Below, piece by piece: positions 8,834 to 16,252 of a stretch of 33,226 bases of DNA. Below the pieces are notes generated by a model, which made no database searches, was not told where the DNA came from, and saw nothing but the letters and a program-made list of their open reading frames with translations. The first letter of the stretch is position 1. Each line of letters opens with the position of its first letter. Source of the stretch: Candidatus Methanoperedens sp. (GTDB lineage Archaea; Halobacteriota; Methanosarcinia; Methanosarcinales; Methanoperedenaceae). The stretch spans positions 1 to 33,226 of the forward strand of contig JAPMTX010000163.1 of NCBI GenBank assembly GCA_026552855.1, in the 5' to 3' direction. Both the position numbers and the translations under genes were made by a program.

Positions 8834-8965
8834 TTAGCGGGGGAATTCGTGACCGCAGTTCGGGCACAGGAGCATACCGCATTTCGTGAAGCGGGGGCAT
8901 GCCCTGCATCCTTCGTTATCTTCTGTATCGAACCTTGCTCCGCAGAGCGGACACTGCGTTCTCAT
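8834..8965 (-). CDS. 43-aa double-CxxC zinc-ribbon protein downstream of feoB
   Basis: This is a very short gene that is easy to miss. Translation gives 43 aa with Cys residues in CPLCG near the N-terminus, CRACPRFTKCG in the middle and CPNCG near the C-terminus, which suits one or two zinc (or iron) sites of rubredoxin/zinc-ribbon type. Its ATG overlaps the feoB stop (ATGA), so it is translationally coupled and is the fourth gene of the iron operon. Small accessory proteins (FeoC and others) are known next to FeoB in bacteria, but I cannot equate this with any of them. A role as a metal-sensing or accessory factor of FeoB is inference. Confidence 0.75.
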   Translation of the reverse strand: MRTQCPLCGARFDTEDNEGCRACPRFTKCGMLLCPNCGHEFPR

Positions 8966-10965
8966 AGCAGCCCGAAATGTAGTATGACCCTGTAGGCAAG
9001 TCCGCCCGTGATTATTGCAAGTGTTATGGTGAACGCCATGATGCCTCCAGCCCGCCTCCAGCCGAGTTCACGCCCCAGGACTGCGATGGTAGCCACGCAC
9101 GGGATGTATATCGTGTTCACAAGCGCATAAACGAAGAGCTGTGCAGGCGTCATGAACTGCAGCAGATTCTTCGCTCCGCCGCCGTAGGCGACTATAGACA
9201 GAGTGACAAGCAACTGGAGAGCCAGTTCTTTTCTGAGAACTGCAAAGATCAGCGTCAGCCCTGCCACTGCGGGAAGCCCGAGCCATCCCTCGACAACGGG
9301 CGACAGGGGTGAGGCGAGCTTCCAGAGATAACCTGTCTCGTACAGTGCGCCCAGCACCAGGGAGCCAACAAGCACGATCGGGAATGCCACGAATACGAAG
9401 TCCTTGAACCTGTACCATGTCTTCTTCAGGATATTCGAAATCAATGGAGCCCTGAACGGGAACATCTCCATCACAAGCCCTGAGGAGCTGCCTGGCATGA
9501 CCCTGTTGAGACCTATTCCCACGAGGAATACGAGAGCCAGCACAATGATATAGATAGCGACAGCAGGCTTCCAGCCGACGAACAGTGAGACCGCACCCAG
9601 GATGACAGCAGTCCGCGCACTGCACGGGATGAGTGTTATCAGGGTACTTGCGATCGTGCGCTCCCGCATTGTCGTAAGGACGCGCGTACCTATGATCGCG
9701 GGCACATTGCATCCTGCGCCTGCAACAAGCGGGATGATGGCGCGCCCGTGGAGACCGAACTTGTGCATCAGCCTGTCTGTCAGGAACGCCACAGAGTTCA
9801 GGTAACCAGTATCCTCAAGAAAGGCGAGCATGAAGTAGAAGGTGAGCACGTAGGGTATGCCCACAGCAAGCGCTGCCAGTATGCCGGCATCAAAACCCCA
9901 GATCAGGGTTTTGCCGATATGCCCTTCACCGAAGATATAGAGTACAGCACCATCAATTACAGGCGATATGTACGTTTGCCAGAGATTGCTGAATGTTGTT
10001 GAGAGCAGGTTCCCGCCGTAGAACAGGAAGGCGAATATCACCCCCAGGACGCCTAAGAGCAGCGGAATCCCTGTGAGCGGAGAAGTGGTGTAGTCCCAGA
10101 GCTTATCTGATACAACGGGTGCTGCATCGCCCTGCACCTGCGAGGCGATAGTCCCTGCGACCCCGTGCCTCTCGCGGGCGAGCCGCATCGGCGTCTTCTC
10201 ACCGTGTTTTTTCTCTATATCCCTGCTTATCTTTTTTACTTCCTCAAGGATGGCTCTCCCGTTCGGATGATTATTTACAAGTTCTATGAATTCGGAATCC
10301 TCCTCAAGGAGCAGGATAGCAAGCGCCCTGGGGTTTATCCCGAAACCATAAGGCGAAAGCAGGTCTTCCAGTCTCTTTATATTAGTCTCAATATCTGTGC
10401 CGTACCTCGGGCGGGATTTTACCTCAGCCCTGTTCCTGGCAGCATCAACAGCCTTCTGTATCAATTCATCAAGACCATGACCTGTCGTAGCTACGGTCGG
10501 CACCACAGGGACTCCGAGGAGCCTGGATAGTTCCGGGGCGTCGATTATGATGTTCCTTTTCTCAGCCTCGTCTATCAGGTTCAGAGCCACGACAAGGGGT
10601 ATGCCGAGATCGATGAACTGGAGGGTCATGTACAGGTTCCTTGCGAGGTTGGTGGCATCCAGGATCATTATGGCGGCATCTGGACTGCTGTCAAGAACTG
10701 CCCTTCGCGCCACCCACTGGTCCTCGGAAACCGCACCGAGAGCGTAGCTTCCGGGAAGGTCGATTATACCGAGCCTCAGGTCTTTAAAAGTGGTGGCAGC
10801 CATGTTCAATTCGACCGTTTTGCCGGGGTAGTTGGCTGTCACGACACCCATGCCGGTCAGACTGTTGAATATGCTGGATTTCCCCACGTTGGGATTGCCT
10901 GCAAGCACGAAAATGAGATCCGTACTTCCCTTTATTTCCTTAAGAGCCCCGTGGCACGAAAGCAT
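8962..10965 (-). CDS. feoB: Ferrous iron transporter FeoB
   Basis: This 667-aa inner-membrane protein imports Fe(II). The N-terminal G domain has G1 GNPNVGKS (23-30), a switch region with GMGVVTANYPGKTVE, G3 DLPGSY and G4 NLIDEAEK. A helical spacer follows, then a C-terminal membrane domain with Gate-type repeats (AGAGCNVPAIIGTR with the conserved Cys, and the second half near YIPCVATIAVLG). The length is normal. Its ATG overlaps the stop of the upstream dtxR gene (TAATG) and its stop overlaps the small zinc-ribbon gene, so it is embedded in a coupled operon. Free-standing FeoA is absent, but the upstream regulator carries a FeoA-like domain. Confidence 0.96.
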   Translation of the reverse strand: MLSCHGALKEIKGSTDLIFVLAGNPNVGKSSIFNSLTGMGVVTANYPGKTVELNMAATTFKDLRLGIIDLPGSYALGAVSEDQWVARRAVLDSSPDAAIMILDATNLARNLYMTLQFIDLGIPLVVALNLIDEAEKRNIIIDAPELSRLLGVPVVPTVATTGHGLDELIQKAVDAARNRAEVKSRPRYGTDIETNIKRLEDLLSPYGFGINPRALAILLLEEDSEFIELVNNHPNGRAILEEVKKISRDIEKKHGEKTPMRLARERHGVAGTIASQVQGDAAPVVSDKLWDYTTSPLTGIPLLLGVLGVIFAFLFYGGNLLSTTFSNLWQTYISPVIDGAVLYIFGEGHIGKTLIWGFDAGILAALAVGIPYVLTFYFMLAFLEDTGYLNSVAFLTDRLMHKFGLHGRAIIPLVAGAGCNVPAIIGTRVLTTMRERTIASTLITLIPCSARTAVILGAVSLFVGWKPAVAIYIIVLALVFLVGIGLNRVMPGSSSGLVMEMFPFRAPLISNILKKTWYRFKDFVFVAFPIVLVGSLVLGALYETGYLWKLASPLSPVVEGWLGLPAVAGLTLIFAVLRKELALQLLVTLSIVAYGGGAKNLLQFMTPAQLFVYALVNTIYIPCVATIAVLGRELGWRRAGGIMAFTITLAIITGGLAYRVILHFGLL

Positions 10966-11615
10966 TACTTCACCTTGATCTTTGAAGCCACTTCCCTTCC
11001 GAGCGCGTACCGCGAGCCTGAGACGCGTACGATAAGCGGTCCTCCGAAAGGCGCAACCTCATCTACCCTCACGCACACGCCCGGGATTAGCCCGAGGGAG
11101 GCAAGATACTTGAGCATATTGGGGTCCTCTTCGAACACGCTCACGATGACCCCCCTGGCAGAAGCTTTTAATTCCGACAGCGGCTTTACCTTCTCTTTTA
11201 CCAGGACTCCGTCCTTATCCGGTATCGGATGCCCGTGCGGGCACGTCTTCGGGTTACCGAGGCTTTTTGCGATGCGGTCCTCCATCTCAGGGCTTATCGC
11301 ATGCTCAAGCCTGCAGGCTTCATCGTGCACTTCATCCCATTTGAATCCCAGGATATCGGTAAGCAAGCGCTCTGAGAGGCGGTGCCTCCGTATGACCTTT
11401 TTAGCGATCAATCTTCCTTCTTCTGTAAGGCATACCCCCTTTTCAGTGTGTGACAAAAGACCTTTGCCTGCGAGTTTTTTTACCATCTCGGAGACTGAAG
11501 GGGGAGAGAGCTTCAGGTGCTCAGCCAGACGGGAGGTACTCACAGGACGCTGCTCCTGCTGGAGCTTATATATGGACTCGAGGTACTCCTCAATTCTTGG
11601 CGTATCAGCTTCCAT
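10965..11615 (-). CDS. DtxR/IdeR-family iron-dependent regulator
   Basis: This 216-aa metalloregulator is the probable repressor of its own operon. Residues 1-72 form the winged HTH (YLESIYKLQQ to LTEEGRLIAKK). Residues 73-140 are the dimerisation and metal domain. Compared with diphtheria DtxR, H78, E82, H97, C101, E104 and H105 sit at the equivalent metal positions one residue offset. A Cys at 101, where MntR has Glu, points to Fe(II) rather than Mn(II) sensing. A CPHGHPIP motif precedes a C-terminal FeoA/SH3-like domain (~145-216). Its start overlaps the end of ftr1 by 11 bp, with a strong AGGAGGTGAG ribosome binding site inside ftr1. Confidence 0.92.
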   Translation of the reverse strand: MEADTPRIEEYLESIYKLQQEQRPVSTSRLAEHLKLSPPSVSEMVKKLAGKGLLSHTEKGVCLTEEGRLIAKKVIRRHRLSERLLTDILGFKWDEVHDEACRLEHAISPEMEDRIAKSLGNPKTCPHGHPIPDKDGVLVKEKVKPLSELKASARGVIVSVFEEDPNMLKYLASLGLIPGVCVRVDEVAPFGGPLIVRVSGSRYALGREVASKIKVK

Positions 11616-12471
11616 ATGTTCTCACCTCCTCAGCTTTCGCCGCTCCGGGTACCCTGTAAGTCCGGTAAACGAAAAATCCCGTGACCAGCCAGTAGCCGAT
11701 GTATGCCAGCACCTCGGTAAGCGAGGGGCTGGCGCTGTAGCCGACCAGTGATTTCAGGCTGCTCCCGATAATGCCGTTCTCATGGAGAGGGGGATATGTG
11801 CCGTCCGGATTTACAGGCGGGTTTATGTCCCATACATGCTCGACCACCGGGGGTATGATGCCAGCCTCGTTGAGCTCATGTACTCCGGTCGCTATCAAAC
11901 CTGCTGAGAACAGTATCAACAGTATACTGGTATATTTGAAGAACCTGCCCACGTCAAGGCTGTATATCCCTTTGAACATGATGAGCGACATGCCGGTCAC
12001 AGCAGCAACTCCCAGTATGAAACCGATGAGCGTGTCAAGCGGAGAGATTATCGCAAGAGTCCCAAGGAAAAGGACTGTCTCAACGCCCTCCCTGAAGACC
12101 GAAATGAACGAGAGGGCAGCGACTCCCAGCATCTGTCCTTCCGATATTGAGACATCGATCTTTTCCTGAAGCTCTCCTTTTATCTTCTTTGAGTTCCCTG
12201 CCATCCAGAAGATCATGTACGTGAGGACAGCGGAAGCTGTGAGGGCTGCGGCAGCTTCGAACAGTTGCTCTGCCGTTCCTTGAAGCTCGCCGTATATGAA
12301 TTTAAATGCAAGAGCCACTCCAGCGCTTGCGACCACTGCGCCTATGATCCCTGCGTAGAGGTAGCGGTACAGGTCCTTGCGTCCTATCTTTGCAAGATAG
12401 GCAGCGATTATCCCTACTATCAGGGCTGCTTCAAGCGCTTCCCTGAAGGTTATTAAAAAGCTTGCTAACAT
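11605..12471 (-). CDS. FTR1-family high-affinity iron permease
   Basis: This 288-aa polytopic membrane protein belongs to the FTR1/EfeU family. Both signature REGLE-type motifs are present: REALEA in the first helix and REGVET in the fourth, in the usual two-fold repeat of three helices. An external loop near residue 220-245 (EHVWDINPPVNPDG) precedes the last helix. The start is placed at ATG 12471 because GGAGTGA lies at ribosome-binding distance; a GTG at 12480 falls inside that site. It is the first gene of the ftr1-dtxR-feoB-zinc-ribbon operon. Fungal FTR1 works with a ferroxidase and EfeU with EfeO/EfeB; neither partner is seen here, so substrate oxidation state is open. Confidence 0.92.
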   Translation of the reverse strand: MLASFLITFREALEAALIVGIIAAYLAKIGRKDLYRYLYAGIIGAVVASAGVALAFKFIYGELQGTAEQLFEAAAALTASAVLTYMIFWMAGNSKKIKGELQEKIDVSISEGQMLGVAALSFISVFREGVETVLFLGTLAIISPLDTLIGFILGVAAVTGMSLIMFKGIYSLDVGRFFKYTSILLILFSAGLIATGVHELNEAGIIPPVVEHVWDINPPVNPDGTYPPLHENGIIGSSLKSLVGYSASPSLTEVLAYIGYWLVTGFFVYRTYRVPGAAKAEEVRTYGS

Positions 12472-12501
12472 TTTTGTCACTCCATTATTTAGACGTAGTT
12501 A

Positions 12502-12515
12502 TTAGGTATACCTAA
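12502..12515. promoter_or_regulatory. DtxR-type operator palindrome at the ftr1 promoter
   Basis: TTAGGTATACCTAA is a perfect 14-bp palindrome closely resembling known DtxR/IdeR/MntR operators built on TTAGG...CCTAA. On the minus strand a TATA element (CTATATAGG, about 12533-12541) predicts a start site near 12511, so the palindrome covers it. A metal-loaded repressor bound here would block ftr1-dtxR-feoB transcription. The regulator encoded two genes away is the obvious candidate. Confidence 0.75.
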
Positions 12516-12552
12516 CTCTAAGGTTTTGTTATCCTATATAGCTTTCGGATAT

Positions 12553-12581
12553 CCTAATAAAATAATTAGGCTGATATAAAT
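12553..12581. promoter_or_regulatory. Second CCTAAT/ATTAGG inverted repeat and possible AOR TATA box
   Basis: CCTAAT (12553-12558) and ATTAGG (12565-12570) form an inverted repeat with a 6-base spacer. It uses the same half-site as the palindrome at 12502 but in the opposite (outward) arrangement. It abuts a TATA-like element TATAAAT (12575-12581) in front of the divergent AOR gene. A single further CCTAA lies at 12627-12631. The arrangement suggests the regulator may also act on AOR; this is inference. A second TATA candidate (CTTTAATAC, about 12609-12617) would give a leaderless AOR transcript. Confidence 0.5.
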
Positions 12582-12641
12582 CATTAGCAGGTGCAATTAC
12601 AATCCATACCTTTAATACACTAATCCCCTAATGTAAAACCC

Positions 12642-14357
12642 ATGTACGGCTGGACAGGGAGAACTGTAACAATTGATCTGTCGGATAGCAGGATAACCCA
12701 AGTAGAGAGCGATGCAAACCTGCTCAAAGCTTTTATCGGGGGAAGAGGGCTGGGCGTAAAGACGTATTACGATGCCGTCGACCCTGGTATTGATCCTCTT
12801 GTGCCTGAGAATCTGCTCATCTTCGCGACAGGACCTCTCACGGGAACAGCCGCTCCCATGTCTGGCAGGCACGCAATGGTCTCTAAATCCCCTCTTACAG
12901 GCACTATATTTGATTCAAGCAGCGGCGGTTTCTTCGGGAAGGAGCTAAAATTCGCATGTATAGATGCGCTCGTAATTAAAGGCGCAGCAGAGGAGCCGGT
13001 CTACGTCTCTATCCAGAATGATGATATTGAGATACACCCGGCAGGGGAGCTGTGGGGAACGAATACCAGGGCTTGCACGGACAAACTCTCATCCAGGGGG
13101 CGAGTGGCATGCATCGGGCGCGCAGGCGAGAGGCTTGTTCCCATTGCCAGCGTCATGAACGACTACTTCCATGCCTGCGGGCGCGGGGGGCTTGGGGCTG
13201 TCATGGGTTCAAAAAAACTCAAGGCTGTAGTCGTAAAAGGCGATAAAAGACCCGCAATAGCTGATGAAGAAGGGTTCCGTAAAGCGCGCCAGGATGCTAT
13301 TCGCCTTATAGAAGCAGGACCGATGGCGTCAAAAGGGCTGCATACCTACGGTACGTCGGCGCTTGTGAGCCTGATGAGCTATATGAAGCTCCTGCCTGCG
13401 AGGAACTTTCGGGAAACCGAGTTTGGCGGTGCGGACAAGGTATCGGGTGAGTTCATCAAGGAGAATTACGATATTAAGGGCAGCACCTGCTATAACTGCA
13501 TGATCGCGTGCAAGCATATCATAAAAAGCGGGGCACTTGAGGGTCATGAGGTCCCGGAGTATGAGACTTTGTGGGCTTTCGGTCCTGATAACAACAGAGC
13601 GGATTTGGATGCGATCATCAGGATCAACCGCCTCTGCAATGATTACGGCATAGATACTATCTCATCCGGCTCCACGATTGCAGCTTACGCTGAAATAATG
13701 GGCGAGGACGTAGAGGAACTATCCGTGCTTGTCAAAAGGATAGGCGAGGGTGAGGGCATCGGGAAGGAACTCGGCAGAGGCTCAAAGGCACTTGCACGAT
13801 CGCGCGGCAGGGATGTTGCGATGCACGTCAAGGGGCTTGAGATGCCGGCATACGACCCGCGCGGAGTGCTGGGGATGGCGCTCGCATACGCTACCTCGAA
13901 CCGCGGGGGCTGCCACCTCCGCGCCTACATGATAGCGCCTGAAATACTCGGTAAACCCAAAAAAGTCGATCCACGTACTTTTTCAGGGAAGGCGGGGCTT
14001 GTGCGGGTATTTCAGGATGCGCTGGCTGCACTGGATTCGCTGGTGCTGTGCAAGTTCGCCTCTTTTGATATGTCGGAGGGAGAGTTCGCAAGCCTGCTGA
14101 GCGCGGCTACGGGCGTGGATTATTCTACGGAAGAGTTCTTAAAGTGCGGCGAGAGGATATGGAACATTGAGAGACTGTTCAATATCGGGGCTGGATTTTC
14201 AAGAAAGGACGATATCCTGCCTGAGAGGTTCTTCGGGAGCGGCGGGATAAACAGGGAGGAGTTCGAGAGGGCGCTGGATGAGTACTACAGCTTCAGGGGA
14301 TGGGATGGGAACGGGGTGCCGACTGAGGAGAAGCTGGGGGAGCTGGGGCTGGAATAG
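12642..14357 (+). CDS. Aldehyde ferredoxin oxidoreductase family protein (tungsten/molybdenum)
   Basis: This 571-aa AOR-family enzyme would oxidise an aldehyde to the acid with ferredoxin as electron acceptor, using a bis-pterin W or Mo cofactor and one 4Fe-4S cluster. The N-terminal domain shows FIGGRGLGVK and GPLTGTAAPMSGRH, typical pterin-contact segments. Cluster ligands are visible as CYNCMIAC (C283, C286, C290) with a distant C470 in LVLCKF, matching the C-x2-C-x3-C...C pattern of characterised AORs. The substrate cannot be told; the length is a little short of Pyrococcus AOR. No ribosome binding site precedes ATG 12642, which suits a leaderless message. It diverges from the iron operon across a shared operator region. 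Confidence 0.93.
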   Translation: MYGWTGRTVTIDLSDSRITQVESDANLLKAFIGGRGLGVKTYYDAVDPGIDPLVPENLLIFATGPLTGTAAPMSGRHAMVSKSPLTGTIFDSSSGGFFGKELKFACIDALVIKGAAEEPVYVSIQNDDIEIHPAGELWGTNTRACTDKLSSRGRVACIGRAGERLVPIASVMNDYFHACGRGGLGAVMGSKKLKAVVVKGDKRPAIADEEGFRKARQDAIRLIEAGPMASKGLHTYGTSALVSLMSYMKLLPARNFRETEFGGADKVSGEFIKENYDIKGSTCYNCMIACKHIIKSGALEGHEVPEYETLWAFGPDNNRADLDAIIRINRLCNDYGIDTISSGSTIAAYAEIMGEDVEELSVLVKRIGEGEGIGKELGRGSKALARSRGRDVAMHVKGLEMPAYDPRGVLGMALAYATSNRGGCHLRAYMIAPEILGKPKKVDPRTFSGKAGLVRVFQDALAALDSLVLCKFASFDMSEGEFASLLSAATGVDYSTEEFLKCGERIWNIERLFNIGAGFSRKDDILPERFFGSGGINREEFERALDEYYSFRGWDGNGVPTEEKLGELGLE

Positions 14358-14597
14358 GGGGATATTCAAAATAGCGCTAGATGGAACAACTTATATTCCG
14401 AAGGCATCTCGGCATGGTTGTATGGGGGTTTCTATCGTTTACTTATCGGTTAGGTTTTTGTCAATAGGAAGGGGCACAATATACTGGTTTGATACTGATG
14501 CTTTGTTTAAGAATCACTTTTTCTAATATTGTATTATAAATAGATATATAATGCTCTGGAAAATCTTATAAGTTTGAATGTATTAAAGAAATAGTAT
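14358..14597. other. 240-bp intergenic region before toxin-antitoxin genes
   Basis: No gene is supported here. The sequence is AT-rich toward its end and carries two TATA-like elements (TATAAATAGATATATAA around 14534-14550 and CTTATAAG around 14565-14572) that could drive the downstream antitoxin gene. No repeat or stable hairpin stands out. Confidence 0.5.
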
Positions 14598-14786
14598 ATG
14601 GAAACTGAAACTGTAGCTGAATTAAAAAAGATTCGAGCTGATCTTGATATGCTTACGAATCTTTATGCAAAACTCATTGATAGGTTAATTCCAGAAGAAG
14701 AGCCTGAGGCTGAAGACCTTAAAGCAATACGAAGCAAGGATAAAATAGCCTCAGAGTCCGAACTTCTAAAGGTATTAAATGCATGA
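14598..14786 (+). CDS. RelB-like antitoxin
   Basis: This 62-aa acidic helical protein directly precedes and overlaps a RelE-type toxin gene. The N-terminal half (VAELKKIRADLDMLTNLYAKLIDRL) is a long amphipathic helix; the C-terminal half is a flexible charged tail of the kind that wraps the toxin. No DNA-binding motif is obvious. Its TGA overlaps the toxin ATG (ATGA), the classic coupled arrangement. The assignment rests on size, composition and context more than on family motifs. Confidence 0.72.
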   Translation: METETVAELKKIRADLDMLTNLYAKLIDRLIPEEEPEAEDLKAIRSKDKIASESELLKVLNA

Positions 14787-15049
14787 CTTTTGAGATAAAT
14801 ATTAAAGACAAAGCTTTGATATTTATTTCTTCCCTGCAAAAACATGATAGGGAACGTCTCAAAGAAGCTATCCTTATTTTAAAAGAAGACCCCATTCCAA
14901 TAAAATCCCTTGATATTGCCAAACTAAAAGGTGAAAAGAATAAGTATCGCATACGCAAAGGAAAGTTCAGAATTGTTTATGAAGTTATGTGGGAGCAGAA
15001 GCTTATTTTGATTCACAGGGTTGATTTTAGAGGCGATGCTTATGATTAA
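14783..15049 (+). CDS. relE: RelE/ParE-superfamily toxin
   Basis: This 88-aa protein has the RelE fold pattern: N-terminal strand (FEINIKDKALIFI), two helices with HDRERLKEAILIL, then LKGEKNKYRIRKGKFRIVYEV followed by LILIHRVDFRGDAYD. The basic YRIRKGKFRIVYEV core and the final H-R-x-D-F-R-G-D-A-Y-D are typical of RelE-type mRNA interferases that act on ribosome-bound mRNA. It overlaps the antitoxin gene by four bases. The pair is a plausible addiction or stress module within a small accessory patch. Confidence 0.88.
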   Translation: MTFEINIKDKALIFISSLQKHDRERLKEAILILKEDPIPIKSLDIAKLKGEKNKYRIRKGKFRIVYEVMWEQKLILIHRVDFRGDAYD

Positions 15050-15125
15050 AAATTTCTGATTTTTTTGCTTTATCTTTCCTTGCCTCTGTTTTACGCCTTG
15101 TTGCTCTGGCTTTTACCAGCATTGA

Positions 15126-15320
15126 TGGTCACGAGATAATAAGATATTGATCCGCCAGCCCCTGCTTCAGATTATCAGGGAGAAGAGCCCGAAATCAATC
15201 AGCGAACTGGCAAGGATGCTGAAGCGCAAGGAATTAAATGTGTATAATGGTCTCACTTTTCTGGAAAGTATAGGTTTACTTGAGCTTAAGGAAGTGAAAA
15301 ATCATATCAAAATAAAGTGA
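15126..15320 (+). pseudogene. Remnant of a winged-HTH regulator
   Basis: The frame from 15126 to the TGA at 15318-15320 encodes about 64 residues resembling the HTH part of archaeal HVO_A0114-type or ArsR-like regulators (LLQIIREKSPKSISELARML, then NVYNGLTFLESIGLLEL). An in-frame stop at 15123 and the lack of an ATG before residue 31 suggest the 5' part is lost; TTG at 15147 is the only other plausible start. Such regulators often neighbour RelE-like toxins. The 75 bp before it show no gene. Confidence 0.5.
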
Positions 15321-15333
15321 ATAATTGATTCTT

Positions 15334-15582
15334 TTATTGTTTTCCTCCCCATCTCCCTATCATTACAATCGCAACAACGCATATTAGTGTTACAACGATA
15401 GCCGTAATCACAAAATAGCTCCATTGAGTCCATGTTCCGCCTGTAGCAGTTAAAGGTATTCCACCAGTGGCAAAAGCTGAGAGCACAACCTGGGTCCAGA
15501 TCATACCAATAACAATTCCAAATGCTGTTCCTAAAGATGTTGCAATAGTTTTCCTGAATTCAGTCATAGTTACTTCAGCCAT
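15334..15582 (-). CDS. Small two-helix membrane protein (DUF5654-like)
   Basis: This 82-aa protein has two clear membrane helices (about residues 14-36 and 53-75) joined by a Gly/Thr-rich loop. The N-terminal MTEFRKTIATSLGTAFGIVIGMIWTQ pattern is reminiscent of the archaeal DUF5654 family, which I name with only moderate confidence. A GAGGT ribosome binding site lies 8 bases before the ATG. Function is unknown. It is transcribed alone and sits between the toxin-antitoxin pair and an insertion element. Confidence 0.75.
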   Translation of the reverse strand: MAEVTMTEFRKTIATSLGTAFGIVIGMIWTQVVLSAFATGGIPLTATGGTWTQWSYFVITAIVVTLICVVAIVMIGRWGGKQ

Positions 15583-15649
15583 ATTTCTACCTCAGTAGAT
15601 GGTATTCTTAAACCGTGTAATAAAATTATCGTTTCATCGCAGAGTCACT

Positions 15650-16165
15650 ATACCCCGTACTTAAGAAGTACCGGGCTTGATAGCGTTTTTTGCCTATAAA
15701 CCTTTCTCATTCACAGAATTGTTCTGTGAGGAAATGTACTTCTCCACCACTTCCCACCCCTGCCCGACAGACCCATGGTAGCAGCCAGAAGACCAGAGAT
15801 GACCTTCACACCAGTCCCGAAGATGCGGAAACTCCTGCCTCAATATCCTGCTTGACCTTCCTTTGATCTTTTTGGCGATATAGCTCAAGGAATATTTCGG
15901 CGGGTACTGGAAAAATATATGGACATGGTCCACATTCACCGCCATGTCTATAATCCTAATACCCATTTCCGCACAGGTTCCTCGTATAATCCCCTCTGCG
16001 ATAAAGCCAACCTCGCCGGTAAGGATTTTCCCGCGGTACTTTGGTGTAATCACCAGGTGGTCAGTAAGCAGTGATACCGTATGCCTGTCGTGGCGAATCT
16101 CTTTCTTTTTACCATATCCATCCATATAACCGATACACTGACGCCTATACTTAAAGTATTTCAGT
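15650..16165 (-). mobile_element. IS200-type insertion element (tnpA only), approximate ends
   Basis: A single Y1-transposase gene is flanked by similar hairpins. Downstream of the gene GTACTT (15657-15662) pairs with AAGTAC (15666-15671), extended by CCC/GGG with one bulge. Upstream ATACTT (16147-16152) pairs with AAGTAT (16154-16159). IS200/IS605 elements have no terminal inverted repeats but use such subterminal hairpins at both ends, so these are good candidates for the right and left ends. There is no tnpB. Exact cleavage sites cannot be fixed from one copy, so the boundaries are approximate. Confidence 0.6.
15694..16125 (-). CDS. tnpA: IS200/IS605-family transposase TnpA (Y1 HUH)
   Basis: With the start at ATG 16125 the protein is 143 aa, matching the normal TnpA size; an extension to 16200 would run through the presumed left-end hairpin. 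The HUH motif is HVHIF (in VDHVHIFFQYPPKYS). The catalytic Tyr is in VEKYISSQN near the C-terminus. Other family stretches are RHTVSLLTDHLVITPKYR, IKGRSSRILRQEFP and GHLWSSGCYHGSVG. It catalyses single-strand cut-and-paste transposition. The C-terminal residues are encoded across a short CACAGAA/TTCTGTG hairpin. It appears intact. Confidence 0.93.
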   Translation of the reverse strand: MDGYGKKKEIRHDRHTVSLLTDHLVITPKYRGKILTGEVGFIAEGIIRGTCAEMGIRIIDMAVNVDHVHIFFQYPPKYSLSYIAKKIKGRSSRILRQEFPHLRDWCEGHLWSSGCYHGSVGQGWEVVEKYISSQNNSVNEKGL

Positions 16166-16252
16166 AAGAGCGGGGCGAAAGTATTCCAGTTTTGAAACAA
16201 AAATATCCAGTCTGCTATGACTGTAAAGTACCGCAGTATTCAGGAGCTGACT

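Noticed and set aside
15050..15125. Small minus-strand Lys/Ala-rich frame between the toxin gene and the HTH remnant
   Set aside because: Only about 31 codons, overlapping the toxin end, with low-complexity composition.
16208..16223. CAGTC/GACTG hairpin as the left end of the IS element
   Set aside because: The ATACTT/AAGTAT hairpin at 16147-16159 matches the right-end hairpin better and sits at the expected distance from the TnpA start.
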